Below, in pieces: positions 1 through 11,508 of a stretch of 64,000 nucleotides of DNA (position 1 is its first letter; every line of letters starts with the position of its first letter). The stretch is taken from assembly GCF_001540865.1 (NCBI RefSeq), contig NC_033625.1, positions 9,885,996 to 9,949,995 of the forward strand. Reading direction: 5' to 3'. The stretch comes from Ananas comosus (Eukaryota; Streptophyta; Magnoliopsida; Poales; Bromeliaceae). The position numbers and the translations under genes were made by a program. Under the pieces are notes generated by a model. That model saw only the letters and a list, made by a program, of their open reading frames with translations, searched no databases and was not told the origin of the DNA.

Positions 1-1086
1 AAAACCTCCACGGTGGGTCGCCGAGCCACGCCCACGCTGCTGGCTCCTGGGATGCTTCGGCGGCCTCCTAGAGTGTGTCTGGCTCGCACCCTCAGCCGCA
101 GGCCTCTTGGCCTTACCTTTGTCCATAGCCTCTCGCCGCTCCTGGACGTCTGCCGCACCACTCTCCCGGTAGGTTTGGAGGTTAGAGGATTGCACAAACT
201 GAAAAATCGATGGTCGCAACCCTCGCTCGAAGATGCGGGCCTTGTCGTCGTCGTCCCGTACGACGAAAGGCACGCAGTGTAGAAGCTGAGAAAACTCCCG
301 CTCGTACTCGGCTACTGTCCTGTCTCCCTAGCGCAAGTTGCACAAGTCCTGCTCCATCTTCCTCTTGACGCTGGTCGGAAAGTAATGTGCCAAAAGAAGC
401 TCCTTGAACCTCTTCCAAGAAATAGCCGCCAAATCAGTGCTGGGGTTCTCCTGGAGATCGAACCACCAGCGGTAGGCCTCACCGTCCAAATGGTGTGTGG
501 CGAGCCAAACTCGATCTCTCTCCTCCACGAAGGTGTCGCGGAAGAGCTTCTCCATATGCATCAACTACTTCTCCACGATCCAGTGGTCGACCTTCTCGCC
601 GTCGAAGATCCGGGGACTACACCTCCTGAACTCGTTGAGGAGCTCCATCGGTCGGTCTCGCTCTACTCCCTCGACCAACACGGGGAAAACAGCTCCAATC
701 GGGGGTGCCTTAACACGTGGCGCCGCCAAAGCCTCCTCCTAAGGCGCGGCCACGGGCGCCGCACACGACGAACTGGGCGCGGGGGACGGTGCTCTCTGCG
801 CGACGTCCTCAACTGGTGCTGGCGGTGTAGGGGCCTGGGTCTCCATGGAAGCTGCGGCCTGCTGCAGAAGAAGGTCCTCCAGGCGCTTCATCCGCGCCTC
901 TTGCCGGCGCGCCGCCTCAGTCTGCTGTCGTGCCGCCTCCGCCTGCTGAGTCACTAGGCCGGTGAGGGCCGCAAGCTGGCTCCTCAACTCCTGGACGTTG
1001 CCAGATCCGGAGGTAGCGGAGGTCTCGACCTCCTCAAGATGTGCCGCATTATCCGCTCCGACAGATTGGGAGCAAGTGATCGACAT
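1..1086 (-). pseudogene. gag: gag of element A, broken by three in-frame stops, cut by window edge
   Basis: This is the capsid-type gag of a Ty3/gypsy element. Translation starts at the Met at 1086 (MSITCSQSVGADN), which aligns with MPTTRSKSVGADN in the gag of element B. It has an Ala/Gln/Arg-rich coiled-coil-like N-terminus (REARMKRLEDLLLQQ) and then the retrotransposon gag core (RIFDGEKVDHWIVEK, DRVWLATHHLDGEAYRWW, AAISWKRFKELLLAHYFP, RIFERGLRPSIFQF). One frame can be followed throughout but holds three TAG stops, near 735, 556 and 329. Comparison with the B copy suggests Gln (CAG), Trp (TGG) and Gln (CAG) originally. A nine-codon gap relative to B lies near 150, after NLQTYR. The zinc knuckles would be left of the window. 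Confidence 0.85.
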
Positions 1087-1404
1087 CTCACTACAATATC
1101 ATAAAAGCGTAAGTTAGTAACCCATGCTATCGTATCCACTCTCAAGCAGATAATACCCCAAATCATGCGAAAGTAATGAAGTGTGCTTCATTACTAACTC
1201 CCGATGTTACGTTGTCGGCCGCCAACGTAACCCTCCGCGAAGTTAGGAGCTATACACTTCAATTTAACTCCACTTTCTAGAGTTATCAAAATACCCAATC
1301 ACGATACTTTCAGTTACAAGTCAAATAGACCTCGTCTCTCACGAGCCTTTTTCTATAGCCCAACCGGCCTAAGGTTTGCTAGGTCCACTAAGACTCAACC
1401 CTAG

Positions 1405-1416
1405 GCTCTGATACCA
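1405..1416 (-). other. Primer binding site of element A (initiator Met tRNA type)
   Basis: On the minus strand this reads TGGTATCAGAGC, the standard plant PBS complementary to the 3' end of initiator-Met tRNA. It follows the LTR end after a spacer of about 8 bases. Confidence 0.9.
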
Positions 1417-1424
1417 AACTAATC

Positions 1425-3891
1425 TGTCACGCCCCGGGACCCAGCGGAAGCCAGCCCGGCGCGTGTCCAGACCCGCCATATGTCTGAAACATATAAGGCG
1501 TCTAAAACAAAACGATAAATGAAGCAGCAAAAAGAGAGCATCTAGGAGTATCAGAGCAAGTATATCTAGATGCTACAATAGAGAAAAAGAACCATAAAAC
1601 TAAAATCCACTAGATGAAAACGTAAAGTAGTATAAGAAGAATCCGAAACAAGTGCTATAAGTAAATAAATAGGTGGTCTCTATACATAGATACAAAACCT
1701 CTCTCTCTCTCTCTACAACAACAAAAAGAGAGAAAACCACCTAAGCAACAGTAAATCCTCGCTATCTAGCTAGCGATCCCCTTGCCGCGATCCCGTGCCT
1801 CCGCTGGTACAGAGGGCTCTAAAAAGAAAACATAGAAACAGAGGCGTGAGAACTATTAAATAATAGTTCCCAGTGGGCAATTACTGACTTCAGTGAAAGC
1901 ACCATTAGGCCCAAAAGAGCTAAACAGGTAAGTAACAATAAAAGCAATAAAATCGATATGTAAGTAAACATGTAAACTTACTATAACATGACATCTCTAC
2001 TTAGCATGAATTTGCATAAGTAATAAAAGACTATTCTAACATGAATGTACTAAAGTATCACTAGCATGATGTCCACAAGCTAAATAGTAAAATATCTTGT
2101 TTACTATTCTAGTCAATATCCAGTCGGTATGCTAAGTCATCAATGATCCAATCTTGTAGGACCTACCCGTGGGTAGTCCGGCCTGCGCCGTGCCTAATGG
2201 CCCCGTGGTAGTCAACATCCCCACTCTAGGAATGAGCCTCCCCCACGGCATCCCATTTCGGCGCCCAATTCCGCACGAGCGAGCATATGTCGCGATGGCT
2301 ATCTCCGGAGTGCCGACTTGCAGGGAGCGACCCTCACAAACATGTGCGAATGAGCACAATGGCAAGCAAGCGAAAGATCTGTCTCAAGTACCAAGTCTTC
2401 ATGTCTAAAACATGGAATATACATCGAATGTCTCAAAGGCCTATCTCTATGTCATCATGTCTCTAACATGGAATATAGCAGATGTTCAATAGCCTATCAC
2501 TATGTCTCTAGGTTGCAGTTTCACAGTTTACTATGTTAAGTGCCTCTTTATAGCATTTTTGTCCACTAAGTCCACACATGAGTTTATTGTTTACAATGCA
2601 TGATTTGAGTAATTTCTAACATAAGAGACATGTTTCCAAGTCGCTAACACGAACACTCCTCATATGCATGCAAAAATGCCCAGAATGCCCCACTATATAG
2701 AGTGAAATTTTCATGATACATAAGGCATGCATTTTAAGTGTTCTAAAATTCACATAAATCTTATTTAACATGAATATGCAATCAAATTGATGTTACGACA
2801 AATATAGAATACTTAGGGGCCATTTCGCCCCGATTTCAAGAAGTCAAACCCACCGAAGTTACCGAAACCCTTCGTAAGCTCCGACGAAGGTGTCCACCAC
2901 TCTCCTAGTACCCTAAAGGTATAGAAAAGAGAGTTAAACGAACCTTACGAACACCCAAGTGATCGATCATTAACCATCTCAAGCTAAGGTGGAGAAAAAC
3001 TCACCGAATGCGAAGGAAGCTTTCTCGATCTCCAAATGGGAGTTAGAGTTCTTCAAATCTAACCTAAATAAAGGTTCTAAACCCATTAATTAGGTTTCAA
3101 AGCCCTCAAATCAAAAATCCCCAAAATAAACCCTAATTCCACAATCTAGGGTTTCATCTAGTAAAATCTAGAAAAAACTTGTATTAAATAGGGAATACGA
3201 GCTACCAACCTCAAGAAAAGCTCCAATCCAAGCTCTAAACCAAGTAAGGTTGAAGTTTGATCCTCTACAAAGCTCCAACCGCAAGCTCTAAGCCACCAAT
3301 GTGTGATGAGAGGAAGAAGATGATGCTCCAAGGCCTCCAAGTAAGCTCCTCTCCTCTCCTTCTTCTTCTTCTCCTTCTCCTTCTCTTTCTTTCTCTAGTG
3401 TGGGTGTGAGGGAGAGAAATGAGAGTGAGAGTAAGAGAGAGAACCATATAAGCCATCCCAAGTAACAAAATCCACTTAGGTCCCTCAACAATCAACACTG
3501 TGTACAGCCCGGACTAGGCAGTTTTCGGACTAAGGGACCGGTCTCCCCGACCTGGGACCGGTGTCTCAGCCTACCCCGAAAATCCAACGTTCGAAAATCG
3601 GTCTCTCCCCACATGGTACTGGTCTCTCCCCGCGTAGTCGCACTCGGGGACCGGTCTCAGCCACCAGGGACCGGCTGCCTCGCAGGCTACCGCAACACTG
3701 TTCGGAGGGGACCGGTCTCTCCTATCAGGGACCGGTCCCCGAGAGTGAAAACTCTCAGGACAAAGCCAAAACTCCAAGAATCAAACTTTTAGGTCGGAAT
3801 ACCATCTACGACCTTCCACCAAATGTGGAAAAGTTCGAAATCCATATCAAACACTCGAACCTCGCAATTTGCAAAGGTCCAGTGTGCTACA
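1425..3891 (-). repeat. 5' LTR of element A
   Basis: On the minus strand it starts TGTAGCACACTGGACC and ends GGGGCGTGACA. U3 carries a GGGACCGGTCCC-type palindrome array (about 3538-3745), then a short TATA-like stretch, a CT/GA-rich tract (3350-3440 on plus), and a weak donor (GAG|GTTGGT near 3210). Downstream are a hairpin (1850-1869), a pyrimidine tract ending TTTTTAG|AGCC near 1818, and the U5 motif GGGATCGCGGCAAGG. A CT dinucleotide run lies at about 1697-1713. Confidence 0.9.
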
Positions 3892-3913
3892 GTAGTCCAG
3901 CTTGTGCCACCTA

Positions 3914-6648
3914 TGTGAGATATTGAAACTCGAAGAATTTTGGCTAACTTTTGCCAAATGGACCAAGGTGGGCAATTGAACAGTTTGGACTAGTTCCATT
4001 CAGTATTCCAACAAGTTTGGAAGAGCAAAAATGAGTTCCAAAGGTGTTGGAAGGGTTTTGACATCGATCGGCGCGAAGTAGAGCCGAAGAGAAGTGAAAA
4101 CAGCATTCTGGAGCTGTTGTACCGGTACAAGGGTGATGGCTGTACCGGTACAACCATCGCAGCTCTCGGGTTGGGGGGCTGCCAGGCCTTTTACCGGTAC
4201 AAGGGGGCCTTGTATTGGTACAAGCCCTGCGAAACCGAGAAACCGAGCCTCGGGTTGGGCTGTCTACCAGGCCTTGTACCGGTACAAGAACCCGTGTACC
4301 GGTACAAGGGACCCGAAACTGCAGGTCAGTTTGGAAAATTAGATTTTTGAAAGGGCTTTTGGGATTTTGTTACAATAGAGGACTTATACTCCTCTCCCTC
4401 AGCCACTCTCTCTCTCATTTTCTCTCCCACTCTCTCTCACCTCTCTTGCTCTCTCTCTCTCTAAACCGACAAAGGGAAAGAAAGAGAAGAAGAAGAAGAA
4501 AAGAAGGAGAGAAAAAAAGAAGAGAAGAAGGAAAGGAAGGGGAAGATCAAGGAGAAGGAAAAGAAGCTCTCTCCCTCCTCTTCCTCAAGCTAGGGCTCGC
4601 TTTGGAGCAAACCCTAAAGGTAAGCCTCAACCCTAACTTGTGATTTCTAGGGTTTGGGAGGTTTTTGTTGCTTTTAATGGTTCAAATGGAACCTAATGAG
4701 TTTAGAGGATANAGGTAAGCCTCAACCCTAACTTGTGATTTCTAGGGTTTGGGAGGTTTTTGTTGCTTTTAATGGTTCAAATGGAACCTAATGAGTTTAG
4801 AGGATATGAATCTAGCTCACAATGAAGCTAGAAACCATGGTTTCCCATAGGTGCTAAACCTAGGGTTGGATTTTGGGGTTTTTGGAAATATAGGATTTTG
4901 ATCTATTTTGATCTATTTTGATGGGTCGGAAACCTAATTGTTATGCTCCCGAACGCATAGGCGAAGACAGTTCGTCGATCTGTCGAGCGAGCGCGGAGAT
5001 ATCGCCGATTTGGTCGCTCTAGGGTTCATTTTGACCCAAGGTGTTGAAGCGGCGCACGTGGATTTCGACGCCGAGTTTCTTAGCTTTTCGGCACTACCAC
5101 AAGGTGGGTGGTGACCTTCCCGAAGCCGCGGGGCTACGTTCTATGTCCAAGTTTATTATTGATCTAATTGCATCTTATACATGTTGCATATAGGGTTAGA
5201 AGATGATTGTTATTGCTTATATTTGCATGCTAGTAGCTATATGTTTAGTTGATTGATCCATGATCTAGTATGCATGAAAACTACATGATGAAAACCTAGA
5301 CCCTATATGTGATGGTTAATGTTTATGAGATTAAAGAACTAGTATGATGTAACTAGTGTTGAAAATGAGTCTAAATGACGAGTGGCATCTAGTTTAGAAA
5401 ACTATGACAAGTGGCATCTAGTTTTAGAAAACTATGATGAGTGGCATATGATTGTTGATGACCTTGATATGAGAACATTAGTGTAGTTGAGACACTATGA
5501 GATTGGGTACAAGAACACCTTGATTCCATGATGAGATTACCCTTAGAGGGTAGGTTGCTGTTGTTCGTGAGTTGATCGTGCTCACATAGCCTGTCTGCGC
5601 TTGGAGGGGTCGCTCCCCGCAAGCTGTGCACTCCGGAGGTTGGTCACTAGAGGGACAGTCAGTGTGCTGTCTGGACGGTCTGTGTGCTGTCCGCAGGCGG
5701 TCTCGGGAGTAGTTCAGTGAGACTTTCCCTATGAGACTTACACGTGAGTTATGCTTATGAACTTCGAGTTCACCATGAAATTGGATAACTTATTGAGTCA
5801 CACTCATTACATGTTGTTTATAGTAGCTTCCCTATGGTTGTTCATGATAGCTTACTTGTTGTTGTTGTTCATAGTAGCTTACTACCCAGCTTTAATTATC
5901 GTTCATGCATGCATGATATCAGATTGAGGCATAGCTAGATATTCATGATTCTACCTACTTGCTTACGTTTCCTTACTTGCTCAGTTATCATACCTGCTCT
6001 TAGTTGGTTTAGCTCTATATATATATATATTGCATATATCTCTCTATGCCTGCTTCGACCTAGTGGGTAGATCGGTGGAGTCGGCGGCCGAACCCACTGG
6101 GAACTATTCGTAGTTCTCACACCCGTTGTTACAGGTGCTAGTTCGAGTGCCCCGACCGAGCGAGAGGATCGCGGCAAAGGCTTGGCGCCCTAGCTGTATC
6201 AGTTGATAGCTTACTTTCTACTTGCATTAGCTCCACACTGTCTTTATATTTTGAGAGTAGATGTTGTATAGGGTGAGATTTTGGAGAGTACTTGATGTAT
6301 TTACATTTTGGAAAAGATTGAAAAACAATGTATGAAGGTTTAAATGAAGTTTAATGCAAGTTGTATTTAATGCTTTAAATTTCATGGTTCAAATAGTTAA
6401 GTTTCTCTCTTTTGTATATTTGTATGCTTTTACTAGTATCGCTTGCTCTTGATGGTTTTAACACTGTTTGTGTTATCGTTTTTGATTGTGTATGAAATCA
6501 AGTTGTTGTTCCTGGGGACTTGTTGTACACAATCTCGTTGGTTAGCCTTGGGCAAACAGGGGAGACTCTGTCCGTTCGGCCTCACGCCGCCGCCCTCGAA
6601 CCAGACAAAATAGGTGTTGTTTTCGGGTCGTGCGGTTGGGGCGTGACA
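3914..6648 (+). repeat. Solo LTR N1 with 5-bp TSD ACCTA
   Basis: Starts TGTGAGATATTGAAAC and ends GGGGCGTGACA, flanked by ACCTA at 3909-3913 and 6649-6653. U3 carries the TGTACCGGTACA type of palindrome (six or so copies, 4118-4305), then a TATA-like TTATACTC, a CT run and a GA-rich leader (4380-4560). A strong donor AAAG|GTAAGC is at 4619. A hairpin GAACTATTCGTAGTTC is at 6101-6116, an acceptor-like TTGTTACAG at 6126-6134, and the U5 motif GGATCGCGGCAAAGG at about 6165-6180. No internal region or second LTR remains. Confidence 0.92.
4618..4807 (+). repeat. 95-bp direct duplication around an undetermined base
   Basis: Positions 4618-4712 repeat at 4713-4807 with no visible change, and the junction holds the ambiguous base N at 4712. 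It covers the donor-like AGGTAAGCC. The exact identity next to an N suggests a failed overlap at an assembly join rather than a biological duplication. Confidence 0.8.
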
Positions 6649-8515
6649 ACCTAGCTGCCTGTGGTAGCCCATCATTCCATGCTAGGAATGAGTCTGTCCC
6701 ACACGACCCTACAAGCGTCTCGCCGCCTAGCTGCCCGTGGTAACTCATCATCCCGCACTGGAACGAGGCTGTCCCACGCGACCCTGCAGGCGTCTCAAAC
6801 CCGCACACGCGAACCGTGTCGCAAAAAGCCAACTCCGGAATGTCGGCTTGTGGGGAGCGACCCTCACAAGCTTGTGCGAATGAGCACAAATGGCAAGCAA
6901 GCAAAGTCATCGTCTCAACGATCCGGTCATCATGGCTCTACCATGGAAATGATCGCTAGCAACTCATAGGTCTAGTCCAATGTCCCAAGTGAAGGTTTAA
7001 CCGTTCAATAATTCCAATGCTCTTTTGTGACCTTAGATTTACTAAGTCCATACCTATTCCAAGCCTAATGCCTCTTTATGACATTAGCTTACTATTAACA
7101 TACGTGTCCCGAGCTCAATGCCGCTTTATGGCATTAGCTCATACATGCATACACTCTAGCCTATGTCACTTAATGACAAAATGTCCAACAACGCCAAGCA
7201 TGCGTTCTAAGTCCAAGAGTGTAACCTACATGTCATATGCACTATATGCAACATGATCTCAATCACATGTAAGAATGCTAACCATATGTAAGGTTCCAAT
7301 CCTGAACAGTTCTCTACTACACAGAGGTCCAATGTGCTTTATACATAGCATGCCCAAATTAAGCATTCTAAAATTCTCAAATATTCTATCTAGTAAGAAT
7401 ATGCATGCATTACCACTTTACGAAAAGTAAAAACCAACATAGGGATGATTTATCCCATTTTTTGGTGAGGCCAAACCCACCACAACTTTTGCGCTCCTTC
7501 GTTTGCTCCGACGAAGGTGTACACTAGTCTCCTAGCACCCTAAAGATGTAGGAACAAGAGTTAAACGAACCTTACGAACAACCATAAGGTTGATCATTAA
7601 CCATCTCAAGCTAAGGTGGAGAAAAACTCACTGAATGCGAAGGAAGCTCTCTCGATCTCCAAGTGGGAGTTAGAGTCCTTCCAAACCAACCTAAACAAGG
7701 GTTCTAACCCATCAATTAGGTCCCAAAGCCCCCAAAACAAAAATCCCCAAAATAAGCCCTAAATTCCAAAATCTAGGGTTTCATTTAGTAAAACCTACCG
7801 AAACATGCTCCATGGAGTAGATTAAGCATACTAACCTCCTTGGTAGCTCCAAACCAAGCTCAAAATGCTCTAGGGTTGAAGATTGATTCTCTATCAAGCT
7901 CCTAGCCCAAGCTCCAAGCCTCCAATAGTGAAGAAAGAGAGAAAGGGTTGAAGCTCCAAGCTCCCTCAAGCAAGCTCCTCCTCTCATCCTTCTCCTTCCT
8001 CTTCTTCTTCTTCTCTTTCAAGAGGGTGTGAGAGAGTGAGAAGTGAGGGAAAGAGAGAGAGGAAATGGCCTATAAGCCCTCCTAAGTAACAATATCCACA
8101 TAGGTCCCCCAACAATCAAACCAGTGCACAGCCCTGGACTGGGCAATTTTCGCCTAGAGAGACCGGTCTCTCCCAGCTGGGATCGGTCCCTCGTGACCCT
8201 CCCGCAAAACCAGCTCTCGGGAACCGGTCTCTCCCCGCATGGGACCGGTCTTTCCCCGCGAAAATACGCTCGGGGACCGGTCTTATCCGCCAGGGACCGG
8301 TTGCCTCAAGCTTGGTCGCGACACTATTCCGAGGGGACCGGTCTCTCCCACCATGGACCGGTCCCCGAGAGTAAAACTCTCAGGACTAGCCAAAATCTAG
8401 AATTCGAACTTTTTAGGTCGGAATACATTCTACGACCCTCCACAAAGCGTGGAAAAGCTCGAAACTCAAGTGAAACACTCGAACCTTGCAATTTGCACCG
8501 GTCCAGTGTGTTACA

Positions 8516-8527
8516 TTCTCCCCTCCT
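8516..8527 (-). other. Polypurine tract of element B
   Basis: AGGAGGGGAGAA on the minus strand, directly before the 3' LTR start TGTAACAC. Just upstream is the conserved pol tail coding FRGRNSFLGG. Confidence 0.85.
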
Positions 8528-10970
8528 AAAAAGGAGTTTCGTCCGCGAAACTGCGGGACAACCACAACCAATACATCCAAAGAGGATGGAAGAAACGCTC
8601 TAACAGCGTACAAGTCAGACCACGTAGGTCTCAAGCATGCCGGATTGCTCCACGGCAAAACTCAACAAGATCCTGCGATGCCAAGACTTGGCATAACTCA
8701 AGTCAAACTTCTACCGAAGTTTCGCCTCTAATCCGTGCTTGATCACAAGTCCATTAGTCGGTTCTCACGAAACCAAGTGTTTCCAAAAGCTGAATTCCAG
8801 TTCTCACCTTTTTCGTCCAAGTCAAGGGTAAAGCCTTGCTCTGCTTCAAACACTCTAGGATATAGGATTCCATCCAAATACCCCTCAAGGGTGGATTCAA
8901 TGGTACTGTCCAAAGCAAGCGTCATGGGGTTAAATCCATTACTCATCTATCAAAACTCCATCGAAGTGCTCATCTGATCATCACTCACCAAGGAGAGGTG
9001 AGGCAACATCCACTCATCGGCCCATATTCCAACGATGATCCTTCAAATCCAAGGTTAAGTATGGTGTACCACTTCCATCTCGTTGCTATTTGCAACGTCC
9101 ATCCATCCGTCCAATCTTGCTTGGCACGAACAATTCTAAACCAACATCCAAGGTAGCCAACCTTCCAATAGTAACAGGAACCGACGAATCGTCCAACTCG
9201 CTCACCAAAGGTGGTCACTTGATTTCTCAATCGGCACGGCACTATGATGCCTCCACATCAATCTCAAACTCACCACTCGGGAGTACCCTCAAATCCTCTG
9301 CCATACATGGTCAGGGACCAAAGCTCAGGAGCTTTGTCATCCCACTAAGATCATTATCTTAGTCTCAACTCAAGTCCAAGTAAACTCTTCGCAAGCCTAA
9401 GCCAAAGGCTTAACTTCGATAGAATGTCTCATACCTTAACCGTTCAGTTGCTCTAGAAGAATCATTCAAAATTCTCATTCTCAATGCTTTCCTTAGCATC
9501 GGATGCTCCAGGTGTTCAAAGTCACCGAGCTCATCTCAAGTGATAGAGAGGGATCAATCCGCAATTCAATAATAGCTCTCTATCAATGTCATCCTAATGT
9601 GACCATCAACCAGATATCAATCCAAGCAACTCTCTTACGCAGTTTCCATTCCCAAGATTTTGATTCCAGGTGCAAAAATCGGACAAAGGAAAATAGCAAC
9701 TTGGTATCTTTCCCTCTCGAGTTCCCAACCACTCGATCCAACAGTGAGAGTTTTACACATCGATCACGTCAATATGCCCTACAGTCGGTCCTCGCAATCC
9801 TTCATCGGAATACTCTCAGCTATCTGCGATCGGTTTCACAAATCCAGCCAGGGGTTTGGAATTATCATTCCATGAGTCACTAACACTGGTGGAGTACCAC
9901 AGGCTCAGGCAACATCACAATAATTCTCGTGATGTTCCAACCAAGCACCAACATCTGTTTGAGGTACAACCTCAAACTCCAACACAGCAGTAGTACTCAG
10001 ATTGCAATACAATCCTATCGAGCACACTGATGCCACAAGGCCAATTGAAGGACCAATCGGGCCTCAACAACTATCTAAACACTCAATCGTGGTTCAATTT
10101 AGACCACGATAGTCGGCACACAGTCGAAACAACCTATCTGGTCCCACAACAAGTGAGGGTGCTTCTCCACGAAGCTAAACACTAGATACCAGAACCTCTC
10201 CGCCTACCGAGCTCATGATTTGTGACTCAGACGGGAAAACAATGACCACTCAAAAGACATCCTCTATTACAAGGATTCTCAATAAACAAATGCTAACGGC
10301 CAGCTAGGCCCCAAATCCTCCCAAATTACCCGATTTTAGGTAAGGGGATGGCCATCGCAATCCACGGAACTAAATCCTCAAATCGCACTATTTCGTGCTC
10401 AAAATCCTCAAGGCGAGTCAAGTCAGCTCGCAGTCCAAGGGTACTAGGTACCCACAAAACTCCACACCAAGTAAGGCCAATCCATTTGTCGGCGCACGAA
10501 ACCATCTCACATGGTAGGGTGTTCGAAACGAAACACCGGATCAATCGATCATCCTACATGCGTCGAAAGAAATTCAACACTAACAAATCCTTGGGTTGGG
10601 TCACTACACACTCGGTGTGTCCTCAATCTCACGATCCAACACTTGGCTTTCCAAGCTCTAGGGTCTACACTTGGTCCACCGTCCTGACCAAAACTCCGCC
10701 CTACCCGTAGGTACCAGGCCGCTGTCGCACACAGCTGACTGCACATGCACAACGGGCCCAGGCTCCACAGTCCCCAAATGGTCCAGGCACGGTCGTCCCC
10801 AAGCACCATTTGGCAAACAGCCGATCAAGGGATGCAAACAATGCACTCATCGTGAGATCTACCAACATAGCCAAACATGCTACCCCCAAACACGAATCTC
10901 GACCGCCTAGCTTGAGAAGAGCTAGTCAATTTCGCAAACAGCAAACTAACGGGATGCCATGCAACTCGGC
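8528..10970 (-). pseudogene. pol: Ruined pol region of element B with a reverse transcriptase remnant
   Basis: Where a Ty3/gypsy element of this type keeps about 3.5 kb of PR-RT-RNaseH-integrase, only 2.4 kb remains and no long frame survives. One clear trace is at 10085-10176 (minus), where a single frame reads GEAPSLVVGPDRLFRLCADYR followed by GLN-stop-TTI. This fits the RT block that is [20 protein letters not shown] in element C. The tail next to the PPT (FRGRNSFLGG) fits the pol C-terminus. I see no RNase H or integrase motif in between. Large deletions as well as point decay are needed. Confidence 0.55.
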
Positions 10971-10972
10971 AA

Positions 10973-11508
10973 TTAGCCGATCAGAGTATGGATGCACTGC
11001 ACCAACAACAAACAATGCACAACACGAATGCCACAAAAGAAACTGATACCTGTAGTCATAAACTCGGCTGCTGCCGCCTCCTCAGTCTGGGCCGCATACA
11101 TGCGCCCGCTGGAGGCCTGTCGTGACCCCTCCATCTGTCTCTGGACAGGTGGCCTCCCGGTCTGGTAGTAAGCGGAAGACGTACCTTGGCTGGGACCCGG
11201 TAAGGCTGGTGCCAATGCAGAAGATGGCGCTTGTACTGAACCTCTCGGGCAGTCCGACTGGAAGTGACTCTCCTGGCCACACGAATAGCACCTGCCCCGA
11301 CCCTGTGAGCACTGCCGTGGGTAATGGCGACCACCGCAGATCACGCAGCTCAGACTCTCGCGACGCTCAGATCCTCCACGCTGTGCTGATGAGTCACGTC
11401 CTCGCAACTGGCTCCGGTTCCTCGGGTGTCTCGGCGGCCTCCCAGAGTGCTCCTGGCTCGCACCCTCAGCCGCGGGCCTTTTGCCCTTTCCTTTATCTAA
11501 GCCCTCAC
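10973..11508 (-). pseudogene. gag: gag of element B, C-terminal part with two zinc knuckles
   Basis: This is the nucleocapsid end of gag, cut from its N-terminal part by solo LTR N2. It begins GLDKGKGKRPAAEG, as in element A, and runs through a basic Arg/Ser-rich stretch to two CCHC zinc knuckles at 11347-11249: CVICGGRHYPRQC and CYSCGQESHFQSDC, with all eight metal ligands present. After GRMYAAQTEEAAAAEF, normally the lead-in to the protease, the frame loses similarity and no DTGA protease motif follows. The element therefore keeps RNA-binding gag but no protease. Confidence 0.85.

Larger units (their letters stand above)
1..3891 (-). mobile_element. Element A: 5' part of a Del/Tekay-like Ty3/gypsy retrotransposon
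   Basis: Read on the minus strand this is a 5' LTR (1425-3891), a PBS, a leader and the first part of gag, which runs off the left edge of the window. It is inserted in the 3' LTR of element B: the flank at 3892 (gtagtccagcttgtgcc) matches 16803-16820 in the other B LTR. Its left target duplication lies outside the window, so insertion length and TSD cannot be confirmed. Confidence 0.9.
3892..8515 (-). repeat. 3' LTR of element B, interrupted by solo LTR N1
   Basis: The LTR pieces are 3892-3913 and 6649-8515. They rejoin perfectly against 16803-18682 of the 5' LTR once N1 and one copy of its ACCTA duplication are removed. On the minus strand it starts TGTAACACACTGGACC at 8515. The ACCGGT array is at about 8158-8375, a CT-rich tract lies around 7985-8070, and a donor-like GAG|GTTAGT near 7836. 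Confidence 0.9.

Noticed and set aside
1405..1416. tRNA gene
   Set aside because: Only the 12-base complement to the tRNA 3' end is present, as a primer binding site; no tRNA or rRNA gene was recognised anywhere in the window.
3538..3745. CRISPR-like spacing of repeated palindromes
   Set aside because: Units are short, variably spaced and lie in the U3 of plant LTRs; there are no conserved repeats with unique spacers and no cas genes.
3561..3926. Open frames through the ACCGGT arrays (also near 8124, 18292, 39040, 48031)
   Set aside because: They follow from repeated GACCGG words, recur in every LTR on both strands, and resemble no protein family.
9503..9883. A 126-codon frame on the plus strand in the ruined pol of element B
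   Set aside because: No family motifs, and it runs antisense to the decayed pol; chance frame.
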